Shown here piece after piece: positions 33,611 to 41,385 of a DNA stretch of 47,767 bases. The stretch lies in contig JAIOYP010000029.1 in assembly GCA_021741155.1 (NCBI GenBank), forward strand, positions 1-47,767. The letters are read 5' to 3'. This DNA is from Flavobacteriales bacterium. GTDB lineage: Bacteria > Bacteroidota > Bacteroidia > UBA10329. Position numbers and translations under genes: made by a program. The notes below the pieces were generated by a model. It searched no databases. It was not told where the DNA came from and saw only the letters and a list, made by a program, of their open reading frames with translations. How positions within the stretch are numbered: the first letter of the stretch is position 1; each line of letters opens with the position of its first letter.

Positions 33611-35410
33611 TTATACCTTACCCAACTTCTTACGCTCGTGCTCCTTCAAAAACGTCTTTCTGAGACGGATGGATTGTGGCGTTACTTCCACGTACTCATC
33701 TGCCTGAATGTATTCCAAGGCTTCTTCCAATGAGAACTTGATGGCAGGAGCAATTCGAATCTTGTCATCAGCACCTGAAGAACGCATGTTGCTCATTTTC
33801 TTGGTCTTGGTGAGGTTGACAATCATATCGCCCGCACGGGTGTTCTCACCTACCACTTGACCTTCGTAAATCGGAGTACCGGGATCGATGAAGAATTTAC
33901 CTCTGTCTTGTAGGTTGCTCAAGGTGTAAGGAATGGCTTCGCCTGGCTCCATAGAGATAAGCGAACCGTTCTGACGGCCCGGAATAACACCTTTATACGG
34001 TTGATATTCTTTGAAGCGGTGACTCATAATGGCCTCGCCAGCGGTTGCTGTAAGCAATTGGTTTCTAAGACCGATAATTCCGCGTGATGGAATGGTAAAT
34101 TCCAGAAGCATACGATCTCCTTTTGGGCCCATGTTCACAATTTCGCCTTTACGATTCGTTACCATTTCAACCGCCTTTCCGTGCACTTCTTCTGGAAGGT
34201 CGATGGTTAGGTCTTCCACAGGTTCGCACTTCACGCCATCAATTTCTTTGATGATCACCTGCGGCTGACCAATCTGCAATTCGTAGCCCTCTCTTCGCAT
34301 GGTTTCAATAAGAACAGAAAGGTGAAGAACGCCTCGACCGTAAACTTGGAAACTATCAGCTTGTCCGGTATTTTCCATGCGCATGGCGAGGTTTTTCTCC
34401 AACTCTTTCTCCAAACGCTCGCGCACGTGTCGAGACGTGACGAACTTTCCTTCTTTTCCGAAGAAAGGCGAATCGTTGATGGTGAACAGCATGCTCATGG
34501 TCGGCTCGTCAATGCTAATTGGTTTCATAGCCTCTGGAAATTCTGCATCGCAGATGGTATCTCCAATCTCAAAACCTTCCAATCCAACAAGCGCACAAAT
34601 CTCGCCTGCTTCCACTTCTTCCACCTTAATCTTACCCATTCCTTCAAACAGGTAAAGCTCCTTCAGCTTGCCTTTCACAATGGTGCCATCACGCTTGATC
34701 ATTGCTATGTTCTGACCCGCTTTTAGCGTTCCTCTATACAATCTTCCGATGGCAATTCGGCCTGTGTAAGGCGAGTGATCCATCGAAGTAATTTGCATTT
34801 GAGTAGCTCCTTCCGCCACTTTCGGGGCAGGAATGTGCTCAATCACTTGCTCCATCAAATAATCAATATTGCCAGTTGGTTCAAATGGCTCTGGACCCAT
34901 CCAACCTTGCTTTGCCGAACCATAGACGGTAGGGAAATCCAACTGATCTTCCGTTGCTCCAAGATTGAACATCAAATCGAAAACAGCTTCTTGCGCGATG
35001 TCTGGTGTACAATTTGGCTTATCAACTTTATTCACAACTACAATCGGTTTCAATCCCAATTCGATTGCTTTTTGCAATACGAAACGTGTCTGTGGCATTG
35101 GTCCTTCAAAGGCATCAACCAAAAGCAAAACGCCATCGGCCATGTTCAAAACGCGCTCTACTTCACCTCCAAAGTCGCTGTGACCCGGTGTATCGATGAT
35201 ATTGATTTTGGTGTCTTTCCACTGTACCGCCACGTTTTTGGCCAGGATGGTAATACCACGCTCGCGCTCCAAATCGTTGCTATCCATAACAAGTTCTCCC
35301 ATGACCTCGTGGTCCTTGAATACCTTGGCGGCAGATAGAATTCTGTCAACCAACGAAGTTTTTCCGTGGTCAACGTGGGCAATAATGGCAATATTTCGTA
35401 ATGATGTCAT
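33611..35410 (-). CDS. typA: Ribosome-associated GTPase TypA/BipA
   Basis: 599 residues, the family's usual length. The N-terminal GTPase domain has the P-loop AHVDHGKTSL (11-20), the RERGIT switch I motif, DTPGHSDFGGEV and VNKVDKPNC. EF-G-like domains II, III and V follow, plus the TypA-specific C-terminal domain (LRKTFLKEHERKKLGKV at the end). It is a translational GTPase involved in ribosome assembly and stress or low-temperature growth. It has its own promoter box and terminator and is monocistronic. Confidence 0.96.
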   Translation of the reverse strand: MTSLRNIAIIAHVDHGKTSLVDRILSAAKVFKDHEVMGELVMDSNDLERERGITILAKNVAVQWKDTKINIIDTPGHSDFGGEVERVLNMADGVLLLVDAFEGPMPQTRFVLQKAIELGLKPIVVVNKVDKPNCTPDIAQEAVFDLMFNLGATEDQLDFPTVYGSAKQGWMGPEPFEPTGNIDYLMEQVIEHIPAPKVAEGATQMQITSMDHSPYTGRIAIGRLYRGTLKAGQNIAMIKRDGTIVKGKLKELYLFEGMGKIKVEEVEAGEICALVGLEGFEIGDTICDAEFPEAMKPISIDEPTMSMLFTINDSPFFGKEGKFVTSRHVRERLEKELEKNLAMRMENTGQADSFQVYGRGVLHLSVLIETMRREGYELQIGQPQVIIKEIDGVKCEPVEDLTIDLPEEVHGKAVEMVTNRKGEIVNMGPKGDRMLLEFTIPSRGIIGLRNQLLTATAGEAIMSHRFKEYQPYKGVIPGRQNGSLISMEPGEAIPYTLSNLQDRGKFFIDPGTPIYEGQVVGENTRAGDMIVNLTKTKKMSNMRSSGADDKIRIAPAIKFSLEEALEYIQADEYVEVTPQSIRLRKTFLKEHERKKLGKV

Positions 35411-35429
35411 GTCCTTAAAAATCAGCGCG

Positions 35430-35437
35430 CAAAAGTA
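35430..35437 (-). promoter_or_regulatory. -7 box of the typA promoter
   Basis: TACTTTTG on the minus strand, an exact TAnnTTTG match, 19 bp before the typA ATG. No convincing -33 element is seen at 19-23 bp. Confidence 0.55.
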
Positions 35438-35473
35438 CGGTTAAGTTTGTGGGGAAAATCAGCCGATAGAATT

Positions 35474-35818
35474 ATGCAAAATCCTTCATCATTTGTTCGC
35501 TATTCCTTCATAGTTGCCATCGGTTTTCTATTCGTTGGAATTTTGTTTACCATTATTGGTTGGCCTGCGGCTGAACTGTTTTCTATCCTAGGAGGCGTAG
35601 CTTCGCTGGTGTTTTACGGCATTTTTACCCACGCATCGGTTGCTTCTTCAAAATCAGTTTATCCGCGCCACTTGACCTTTGGATTATTAGTAGTTGGGCA
35701 AATTCTTAAGTCGCTTCAGGTGGGTTTCGGCTCGTATCTGTTCCTAGTGGCTTTGGTTGCTTTCCTAATTTGGGTAGTTTGGTCAGTTTTGGAACAATTG
35801 CCGCCTTCCGAAGACTGA
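35474..35818 (+). CDS. Small four-span membrane protein
   Basis: 114 residues from the ATG at 35474 (MQNPSSFVRYS); a TTG at 35447 would add nine residues but lies close to the typA promoter region. It has about four hydrophobic spans (FIVAIGFLFVGILFTIIGW; LGGVASLVFYGIFTHA; LTFGLLVVGQIL; YLFLVALVAFLIWVVWSVL). The pattern GWPAAELFSILGGVASLVFYGIF is reminiscent of the GldL N-terminus but much too short to be GldL (quoted here only as a 23-residue span split: GWPAAELFSILGG and VASLVFYGIF). Function unknown. It precedes gmk by 21 bp, probably as one operon with gmk and nadD. Confidence 0.72.
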   Translation: MQNPSSFVRYSFIVAIGFLFVGILFTIIGWPAAELFSILGGVASLVFYGIFTHASVASSKSVYPRHLTFGLLVVGQILKSLQVGFGSYLFLVALVAFLIWVVWSVLEQLPPSED

Positions 35819-35839
35819 GATAATCTCCATCTTTGCAGC

Positions 35840-36409
35840 ATGAGCCACGGCAAACTCATCATTTTTTCAGCCCCAAGCGGATCGGGCAAAACAACGCTGG
35901 TCCATTATCTACTTTCAAAACTCGAATTGAAGTTGGCATTCTCCGTTTCAGCCGCCAGCAGGGCAAAACGTCCGAACGAGGAAAACGGAAAGGATTATTA
36001 CTTCCTAAGTCCTGATGAATTCCGTTCGCGCATTGCGAGAGGTGATTTTTTGGAATGGGAAGAGGTTTACGAGAATCAATATTATGGTACGCTCCGCTCC
36101 GAAATTGACCGTATTCATTCCGAAGGGAAAACCGTCATTTTTGATGTGGATGTGGTTGGGGGATTAAATATCAAGAAACAATTTGGCGATGCTGCGCTAG
36201 CGGTATTTGTCAAACCTCCATCAGTAAAGGAGTTGGAAAGCCGCTTGAAAAGGCGCGACACGGAAAGTGACGAAAGTCTTGCGAAACGAGTTGCCAAAGC
36301 AGAAGAAGAGCTCACCTATGCGGGCAGATTTGATGTAATTCTTGTGAATGATGAGCTCCAAAAAGCGAAGAAGGAAGCCTATCAATTGGTTGCTGATTTC
36401 ATCCAATGA
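35840..36409 (+). CDS. gmk: Guanylate kinase
   Basis: 189 residues. The P-loop is APSGSGKTT (11-19), followed by FSVSAASRAKRPNEENGKDY (the GMP-binding region, with R and the NG.DY motif), FLEWEEVYENQYYGT, and FDVDVVGGLNIKK. It phosphorylates GMP to GDP, completing the purine nucleotide theme with purF and purQ elsewhere in the window. Its stop overlaps the nadD start by 4 bp (ATGA), so translation is coupled. A CATCTTTG just before the start resembles a -7 box but is too close to the ATG to be certain. Confidence 0.95.
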   Translation: MSHGKLIIFSAPSGSGKTTLVHYLLSKLELKLAFSVSAASRAKRPNEENGKDYYFLSPDEFRSRIARGDFLEWEEVYENQYYGTLRSEIDRIHSEGKTVIFDVDVVGGLNIKKQFGDAALAVFVKPPSVKELESRLKRRDTESDESLAKRVAKAEEELTYAGRFDVILVNDELQKAKKEAYQLVADFIQ

Positions 36410-36981
36410 AAAAGGTCGGTCTGTTCTTTGGGTCGTTCAATCCGATTCATATCGGGCACATGATTATAGCCGATCATGTTGCCAATCATACCGACCTAAA
36501 GGAGATTTGGTTTGTGGTTTCTCCACACAATCCGCTCAAACAAAAGAAAAGCCTACTGGATGGACATCACCGTTTGGCGTTGGTGCGGAGGGCATCAGAA
36601 AACGACCCGCGTTTCAAGGTTTCGGACATAGAATTTCAGCTCGACCAACCATCCTATACTTCAATCACACTTGCCTATCTGAAGGAGAAATCCCCGAAAA
36701 TTGCGTTCTCATTAATTATGGGCGGAGACAATTTGGCTTCATTGCCAAAGTGGAAGAACTACGAGACCATACTCGCCAACTACCCAATTGTGCTCTATTC
36801 ACGACCAGATTATGACGCATCAGAAATGCTGAGCCAAGGCAATATTTCGGTGCTAGATGCGCCTCAAATGAACATTTCTTCGAGCCATATCCGCCAGCAA
36901 ATTGCAGACGGACACAGCGTAAAATACCTAATGCCAATGGAGGCTTGGCACTATTTGGATGAAATGAACTTCTACAAATAA
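36406..36981 (+). CDS. nadD: Nicotinate-nucleotide adenylyltransferase
   Basis: 191 residues. The nucleotidyltransferase motif GSFNPIHIGHM lies at 9-19, and the second motif SSSHIRQQI near the C-terminus is the ISSTxIR-type signature. FVVSPHNPLKQKK is the typical substrate loop. It adenylates nicotinate mononucleotide in NAD synthesis. It overlaps gmk by 4 bp. Confidence 0.95.
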   Translation: MKKVGLFFGSFNPIHIGHMIIADHVANHTDLKEIWFVVSPHNPLKQKKSLLDGHHRLALVRRASENDPRFKVSDIEFQLDQPSYTSITLAYLKEKSPKIAFSLIMGGDNLASLPKWKNYETILANYPIVLYSRPDYDASEMLSQGNISVLDAPQMNISSSHIRQQIADGHSVKYLMPMEAWHYLDEMNFYK

Positions 36982-37010
36982 GGCAGATAGTATTACATTT
37001 AAATCCGTCT

Positions 37011-38732
37011 ATGGAACAAACAAGCAGCATTATCCAGTTTGGACTTCCCATCTTATCCATTGCCATTCTTTTGGTGGCTTGGTGGCTGCTGAACGGCCGA
37101 TTGAAGCGGCAACGACTTAACGATGAGTTAGAGTTGGGTAAAATGGAGGCAGAGCGGTTAAAACAGCTCGATTTGGTTAAATCCGATTTCTTTTCAAACG
37201 TAACACACGAATTCCGAACGCCATTGACGTTGATTCTCGGTCACTTAGAACAAGTGATTCCGACCATTGCAGACGAACAGGCAAAAAAGGAATTGATTGT
37301 AGTAAAACGCAATGCCAAAATCCTTGAAAAACTAATCAATCAACTGCTTGATATTGCCAAAATTGAAGCAGACAAAATGGACCTTGATCTTAGAAGAGGA
37401 AACATCGTTCCTTTCATAGACGAAATTCATAAATCATTCGTTTCGCTTTCTCTTAGAAAAGGCGTTGGGTTGAATTTCAAGGCAGATGAAGAGACCATCA
37501 ACATGGATTTTGACCCCGATAAAATTGAGCTCATTTTCTTCAATCTCCTTTCAAACGCATTCAAATTCACTGATAGTGGCGAAGTAAGTCTGAAAGTGGG
37601 TCTTGCGCAAAAAGACGGCAAGGATTATTGCAAACTGGTGGTTCAGGATACTGGAGTTGGCATATTGGAAGAACAAGTTGACAAGGTTTTTGACCGTTTT
37701 TATCAATCCGAGAATTCGCGCTGGAGAAAGAATAAGGGAACAGGAATTGGACTTGCGCTGGTAAAAGACTTAGTTGATTTACACAAAGGGAAAATTGAAC
37801 TGAAAAGCATTGCTGGTGTTGGAACGGAGATTGTAATTCTTCTACCGTTGGAGCAGATTTCCGTTAGCGCCCAAACCAATGTGGAAATTCCTGCCTTGGA
37901 TCCTATCGATCCAGATTTGGAAGTAACCGTAGACTTTGAACCGCAAAAGCAGTCCTTAACAGAGGAAGAAATAAGCGCACAGAATATCGTGCTTGTAATT
38001 GAAGACAATGACGATATCCGAAATTTTCTTCGCTTAACACTAGAGCCCAATTACCGTGTTTTTGAAGCAGTCGATGGCGAAAAAGGAATTGAAAAGGCTA
38101 CTGAAATTATTCCAGATGTAATCATTTGCGATGTGATGATGCCCGGAAAAGATGGGTTTGAAGTAACTAAGGTTCTGAAAAATCAAGAAAAGACGAGCCA
38201 TGTTCCCGTCATCATTTTAACAGCCAAGGCTGGAGTCGAAAATCGCATCGCAGGACTAGAAACGGGTGCGGATGCCTACGTTCCAAAACCTTTCAGTTCG
38301 GAGGAATTGCATGCGCGAATTCGAAACCTTATCGACAACAGAAAGAAGCTTAAAGAGAAATATTCTAGGTCGCTGCTAGTTAAACCAGAAGTTGCCAGCG
38401 AGCCTTCTATGGAGGAAAAATTCTTGTTACGTGTAAAAAACGTGGTAGTCAAACATCTTGATGACGAACATTTCAGCGTAGAAGAATTGAGCAAAGAAGT
38501 TGGCATGAGTAGAGCACAGCTACATAGAAAACTGATTGCCCTAACAGGCGTAAGTGCCAGCCGTTTTGTTCGTAATTATCGCTTAGAACATGCCTACCAA
38601 CTATTGCAGAACAAAGTTGGCACCGTCTCCGAAATAGCATACCGCGTTGGCTACAGTAGTCCAGCTTATTTCACCAAATGCTTTACGGAAGATTACGGCA
38701 TTTCGCCTAGCCAGGTTAAGAAGGAAATTTAG
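37011..38732 (+). CDS. Hybrid histidine kinase / response regulator / AraC-type regulator without a sensor domain
   Basis: 573 residues. One N-terminal span (about 8-28: IQFGLPILSIAILLVAWWLL) is followed directly by a histidine kinase: dimerisation box FFSNVTHEFRTPL with His66, N box FFNLLSNAFKF (Asn182), and G boxes DTGVGI and GTGIGLALV. A receiver domain (about 326-440) has the phosphoacceptor Asp374 in IICDVMMPGKDGFE. An AraC helix-turn-helix ends the protein (about 465-573: TVSEIAYRVGYSSPAYFTKCF, in two parts: TVSEIAYRVGYS and PAYFTKCF). This is the cytoplasmic half of a Bacteroidota hybrid two-component system, lacking the periplasmic Reg_prop/Y_Y_Y sensor. It could regulate the GH1 gene 1.2 kb downstream, but this is inference. 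Confidence 0.92.
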   Translation: MEQTSSIIQFGLPILSIAILLVAWWLLNGRLKRQRLNDELELGKMEAERLKQLDLVKSDFFSNVTHEFRTPLTLILGHLEQVIPTIADEQAKKELIVVKRNAKILEKLINQLLDIAKIEADKMDLDLRRGNIVPFIDEIHKSFVSLSLRKGVGLNFKADEETINMDFDPDKIELIFFNLLSNAFKFTDSGEVSLKVGLAQKDGKDYCKLVVQDTGVGILEEQVDKVFDRFYQSENSRWRKNKGTGIGLALVKDLVDLHKGKIELKSIAGVGTEIVILLPLEQISVSAQTNVEIPALDPIDPDLEVTVDFEPQKQSLTEEEISAQNIVLVIEDNDDIRNFLRLTLEPNYRVFEAVDGEKGIEKATEIIPDVIICDVMMPGKDGFEVTKVLKNQEKTSHVPVIILTAKAGVENRIAGLETGADAYVPKPFSSEELHARIRNLIDNRKKLKEKYSRSLLVKPEVASEPSMEEKFLLRVKNVVVKHLDDEHFSVEELSKEVGMSRAQLHRKLIALTGVSASRFVRNYRLEHAYQLLQNKVGTVSEIAYRVGYSSPAYFTKCFTEDYGISPSQVKKEI

Positions 38733-38801
38733 GTCTTTTGTTTGCTCTTTGCATTCGCATTCCACCAGTTTTGACGCGACTTACGGTCAAAGAATTAACA
38801 G

Positions 38802-38809
38802 TACATTTG
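38802..38809 (+). promoter_or_regulatory. -7 box of the cold-shock gene
   Basis: TACATTTG matches TAnnTTTG and lies 28 bp upstream of the csp ATG, giving a short AT-rich leader. TTGACG at 38771 is a possible -33 element but its spacing (about 25-28 bp) is longer than usual. Confidence 0.5.
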
Positions 38810-38837
38810 CCGCATATTCAATTATTTATTTTTTACA

Positions 38838-39029
38838 ATGAAAAAAGGTACAGTAAAGTTTTTTAATGATTCTAAAGGTTTTGGATTCATTATTGACCAA
38901 GAAACAAAAACAGAATACTTTGTCCACGTCTCTGGATTAATTGACGAAATTCGTGAGGATGACAACGTTGAGTTTGAACTAAAAGAAGGCCGAAAAGGTT
39001 TGAACGCAGTCAGCGTGAAAGTTGTCTAA
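38838..39029 (+). CDS. Cold-shock domain protein (Csp family)
   Basis: 63 residues, a single cold-shock domain. RNP1 is KGFGFI (13-18) and RNP2 is YFVHVS (27-32), both with the RNA-contacting aromatics. It starts MKKGTVKFFNDSKGFG, as most Csp proteins. It binds single-stranded RNA or DNA and is usually induced by cold or growth. The short leader is AT-rich (ATTTATTTTTTACA before ATG). A strong terminator lies 24 bp after the stop. Confidence 0.96.
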   Translation: MKKGTVKFFNDSKGFGFIIDQETKTEYFVHVSGLIDEIREDDNVEFELKEGRKGLNAVSVKVV

Positions 39030-39053
39030 ACAACATTCTTGTTTGAAAAAACA

Positions 39054-39079
39054 AAAGGCTCACCAATTGGTGAGCCTTT
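39054..39079. terminator. Bidirectional terminator between csp and purQ
   Basis: AAAGGCTCACC (39054-39064) pairs perfectly with GGTGAGCCTTT (39069-39079) around AATT, and is flanked by a T-run after it (TTTCTTTT) and an A-run before it (AAAAAACAAAA). It serves the two convergent genes. Confidence 0.92.
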
Positions 39080-39104
39080 CTTTTGGTCTAAACTTTCGTA
39101 AATC

Positions 39105-39797
39105 TTAAGCCGAAACTCCCGCAAGAATTGATTCAAACAGCGCCTTGCCATCTAAATTTCCTAGGTTTTCGTCAGCAGCACGCTCAGGGTGAGGCATCAT
39201 CCCAAACACATTTCGGCCCTTGTTTGTAACGCCTGCAATGTTGCTCAACGAGCCATTTGGGTTGGCGACATCATCCAACTTCCCTTTCGCATCGCAATAG
39301 CGGAAAAGAATCTGATTATTTGCTTCCAATTCTTCTAAAGTTGCAGCATCTGCGTAGAAACGACCTTCACCATGGGCAATAGGAATTTTGAGTGCTGCAC
39401 CCGTTTTTATTTGGTTAGTCACCAACGAATCGGTTGTTTCGCAACGGATATTCACATTTTTGCAGATGAACTTCTGTGTGTCGTTGTGAAGCAACGCCCC
39501 TGGCAAAAGACCGGCTTCGCAAAGCACTTGAAAGCCGTTGCAAACCCCTAGAAGGTAGCCTCCATTGTTCGCGAACTCAATTACTTCTTTCATAATAGGC
39601 GAAAAACGAGCAATGGCACCAGAGCGCAAATAATCTCCGAAAGAAAACCCGCCAGGAAGCACCACAAAATCCACTCCTTGCAAGTCGTGATCCTTGTGCC
39701 ATAGTTCCACCACCTCTTGTTTCATGATGTCGCGAAGCACATGAATCATGTCTTGATCGCAATTGGAACCTGGAAAAATGACTACACCGAATTTCAT
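39105..39797 (-). CDS. purQ: Phosphoribosylformylglycinamidine synthase subunit I (glutaminase)
   Basis: 230 residues, a class I glutamine amidotransferase. Nucleophile Cys86 is in LLGVCNGFQVL, and His203 and Glu205 are in MPHPERA. The N-terminal strand FGVVIFPGSNCDQDM is the PurQ signature. It supplies ammonia to PurL in the fourth step of purine synthesis. A separate small PurQ implies the three-subunit PurSQL type, but PurL and PurS are not in the window. It has a good own promoter. Confidence 0.95.
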   Translation of the reverse strand: MKFGVVIFPGSNCDQDMIHVLRDIMKQEVVELWHKDHDLQGVDFVVLPGGFSFGDYLRSGAIARFSPIMKEVIEFANNGGYLLGVCNGFQVLCEAGLLPGALLHNDTQKFICKNVNIRCETTDSLVTNQIKTGAALKIPIAHGEGRFYADAATLEELEANNQILFRYCDAKGKLDDVANPNGSLSNIAGVTNKGRNVFGMMPHPERAADENLGNLDGKALFESILAGVSA

Positions 39798-39814
39798 GTC
39801 GTTGGTATTTGCTG

Positions 39815-39847
39815 CAAAATTAGCCCATTAGAACCGCCTATGCCAAA
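39815..39847 (-). promoter_or_regulatory. purQ promoter (-33/-7)
   Basis: On the minus strand TTTG (39847-39844) is followed after 21 bp by TAATTTTG (39822-39815), a full match to the Bacteroidota consensus TTTG-N19-23-TAnnTTTG. The -7 box ends 17 bp before the ATG. Confidence 0.75.
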
Positions 39848-39886
39848 TTGAGAAAGGTATTTTTGAACGGATTTCAACATTAGACC

Positions 39887-41326
39887 ATGGATAGAAGAGA
39901 AGCACTCAGAAGAGGAATGATTGGCAGCGCTGGTTTAGCCTTGGCGCCTTATGCCTCAGGATTATCATTACCCGAAAGACTCGATTTTACAGCTGCTGAT
40001 TTCGGAGATGACTTTCTGTGGGGTGTGGCAACGGCTGCATACCAAATAGAAGGTGCTTGGAATGAGGATGGAAAAGGCCCTAATATTTGGGACACGTTTA
40101 CGCACAAAAAAGGGAACATCAGGAACAACGAAACGGGCGATGTGAGCTGCGATTTCTATCACAATTATCAGTCAGACATCGGCTTGGTTAAGAAAATGAA
40201 CATGGATGTGTTCCGATTCTCTACTTCTTGGTCTCGCGTTCTCCCGAATGGAATTGGTCAAGTGAATCAGAAAGGATTGGATTTTTACCACCGCGTCATT
40301 GATTCCTGTTTAGAGCAAGGCGTTCAACCTTGGATTACGCTATACCATTGGGATTTACCCCAAGCACTGGAATACAAGGGCGGTTGGCAGAACCGCGATG
40401 TGACCAACTGGTTTGAAGAATACGCCAACCTCATTACCAAAACCTATGGCGACAAGGTCAAAAATTGGATGGTGATGAATGAGCAAGCGTCATTCACCAT
40501 TGTGGGTTACATGCTTGGTATGCACGCACCAGGGAAAATGTGGCCAAAAAACTTCCTTCCAACATGCCATCATTCCACCATGTGTCAGGCTGATGGCGGA
40601 AGAATAATCAGAGCAAACGTGCCAAACGCAAACATAGGCACCACATTCAGCTGTTCGCCTATTGATCCCGTGAATGAAAAACATCGTCACGACAAAACCA
40701 CCAAGCGATTTGATGCATTGGTAAACCGCCTTTACATAGAGCCGCCACAAGGATTGGGTTACCCGATGGAGGACTTGCCAATGCTCCGTAAAATGGAGAA
40801 ATACATTTTAGACGGTGATATGAAACGCGTTGAATTCGATTTCGACTTTTATGGACTTCAGAATTACTCGCGAATGGTAACAAAAGCCAACGGCATTGTT
40901 CCGTGGATGGCTGGTACTCCAATTGCCCCAAAAAACCTGAAGCCACGGCCAGAAATTACCGAAATGAAGTGGGAGGTGCATCCCGAAGGAATCTACAAAA
41001 TGCTCAAGTACTTTGATAAGTACGAGAAGATTGACAAAATCATTGTGACCGAAAATGGAAGTGCTTTTCCCGATGTTGTTGAAGGCGATTTTGTGCACGA
41101 CAAGCAGCGCAAGAAATTCTATCAGGATTACCTGCGGCAAGTGTTGCGCGCCAAGCGCGAAGGCGTGAACGTGCAAGGTTATTATTGCTGGACGCTGATG
41201 GATAATTTCGAGTGGGCAGAGGGTTACCATCCACGATTTGGACTGGTTCATATTGACTTTGAAACCCAAAAACGAACCATCAAGGATTCGGGACTTTGGT
41301 TTAAAGATTTCCTCGCCAAAGGCTAA
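39887..41326 (+). CDS. Family GH1 beta-glycosidase with Tat-like leader
   Basis: 479 residues of glycoside hydrolase family 1. Landmarks are FLWGVATAAYQIEGAWNEDG near the N-terminus, YHWDLPQAL, VTENG with the nucleophile Glu389, and WTLMDNFEWAEGYHPRFGL. The acid/base Glu199 lies in VMNEQASF, where the family usually has NEP, so Pro is replaced by Gln200. A leader with a twin Arg pair (MDRREALRRGMIGSAGLALA) suggests Tat export, unusual for GH1, which is often cytosolic. Likely substrates are beta-glucosides or related disaccharides. A TATTTTTG at 39858-39865 is a plausible -7 box. Confidence 0.88.
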   Translation: MDRREALRRGMIGSAGLALAPYASGLSLPERLDFTAADFGDDFLWGVATAAYQIEGAWNEDGKGPNIWDTFTHKKGNIRNNETGDVSCDFYHNYQSDIGLVKKMNMDVFRFSTSWSRVLPNGIGQVNQKGLDFYHRVIDSCLEQGVQPWITLYHWDLPQALEYKGGWQNRDVTNWFEEYANLITKTYGDKVKNWMVMNEQASFTIVGYMLGMHAPGKMWPKNFLPTCHHSTMCQADGGRIIRANVPNANIGTTFSCSPIDPVNEKHRHDKTTKRFDALVNRLYIEPPQGLGYPMEDLPMLRKMEKYILDGDMKRVEFDFDFYGLQNYSRMVTKANGIVPWMAGTPIAPKNLKPRPEITEMKWEVHPEGIYKMLKYFDKYEKIDKIIVTENGSAFPDVVEGDFVHDKQRKKFYQDYLRQVLRAKREGVNVQGYYCWTLMDNFEWAEGYHPRFGLVHIDFETQKRTIKDSGLWFKDFLAKG

Positions 41327-41385
41327 TTCGGAACTTATTCTGCTCATCTCCGTAACTGCGTGGTAAGAACTAGGAATCTTATTAC

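Noticed and set aside
34775..35338. 187-codon plus-strand open frame opposite typA
   Set aside because: Antisense to the highly conserved GTPase domain of typA; no recognisable domain.
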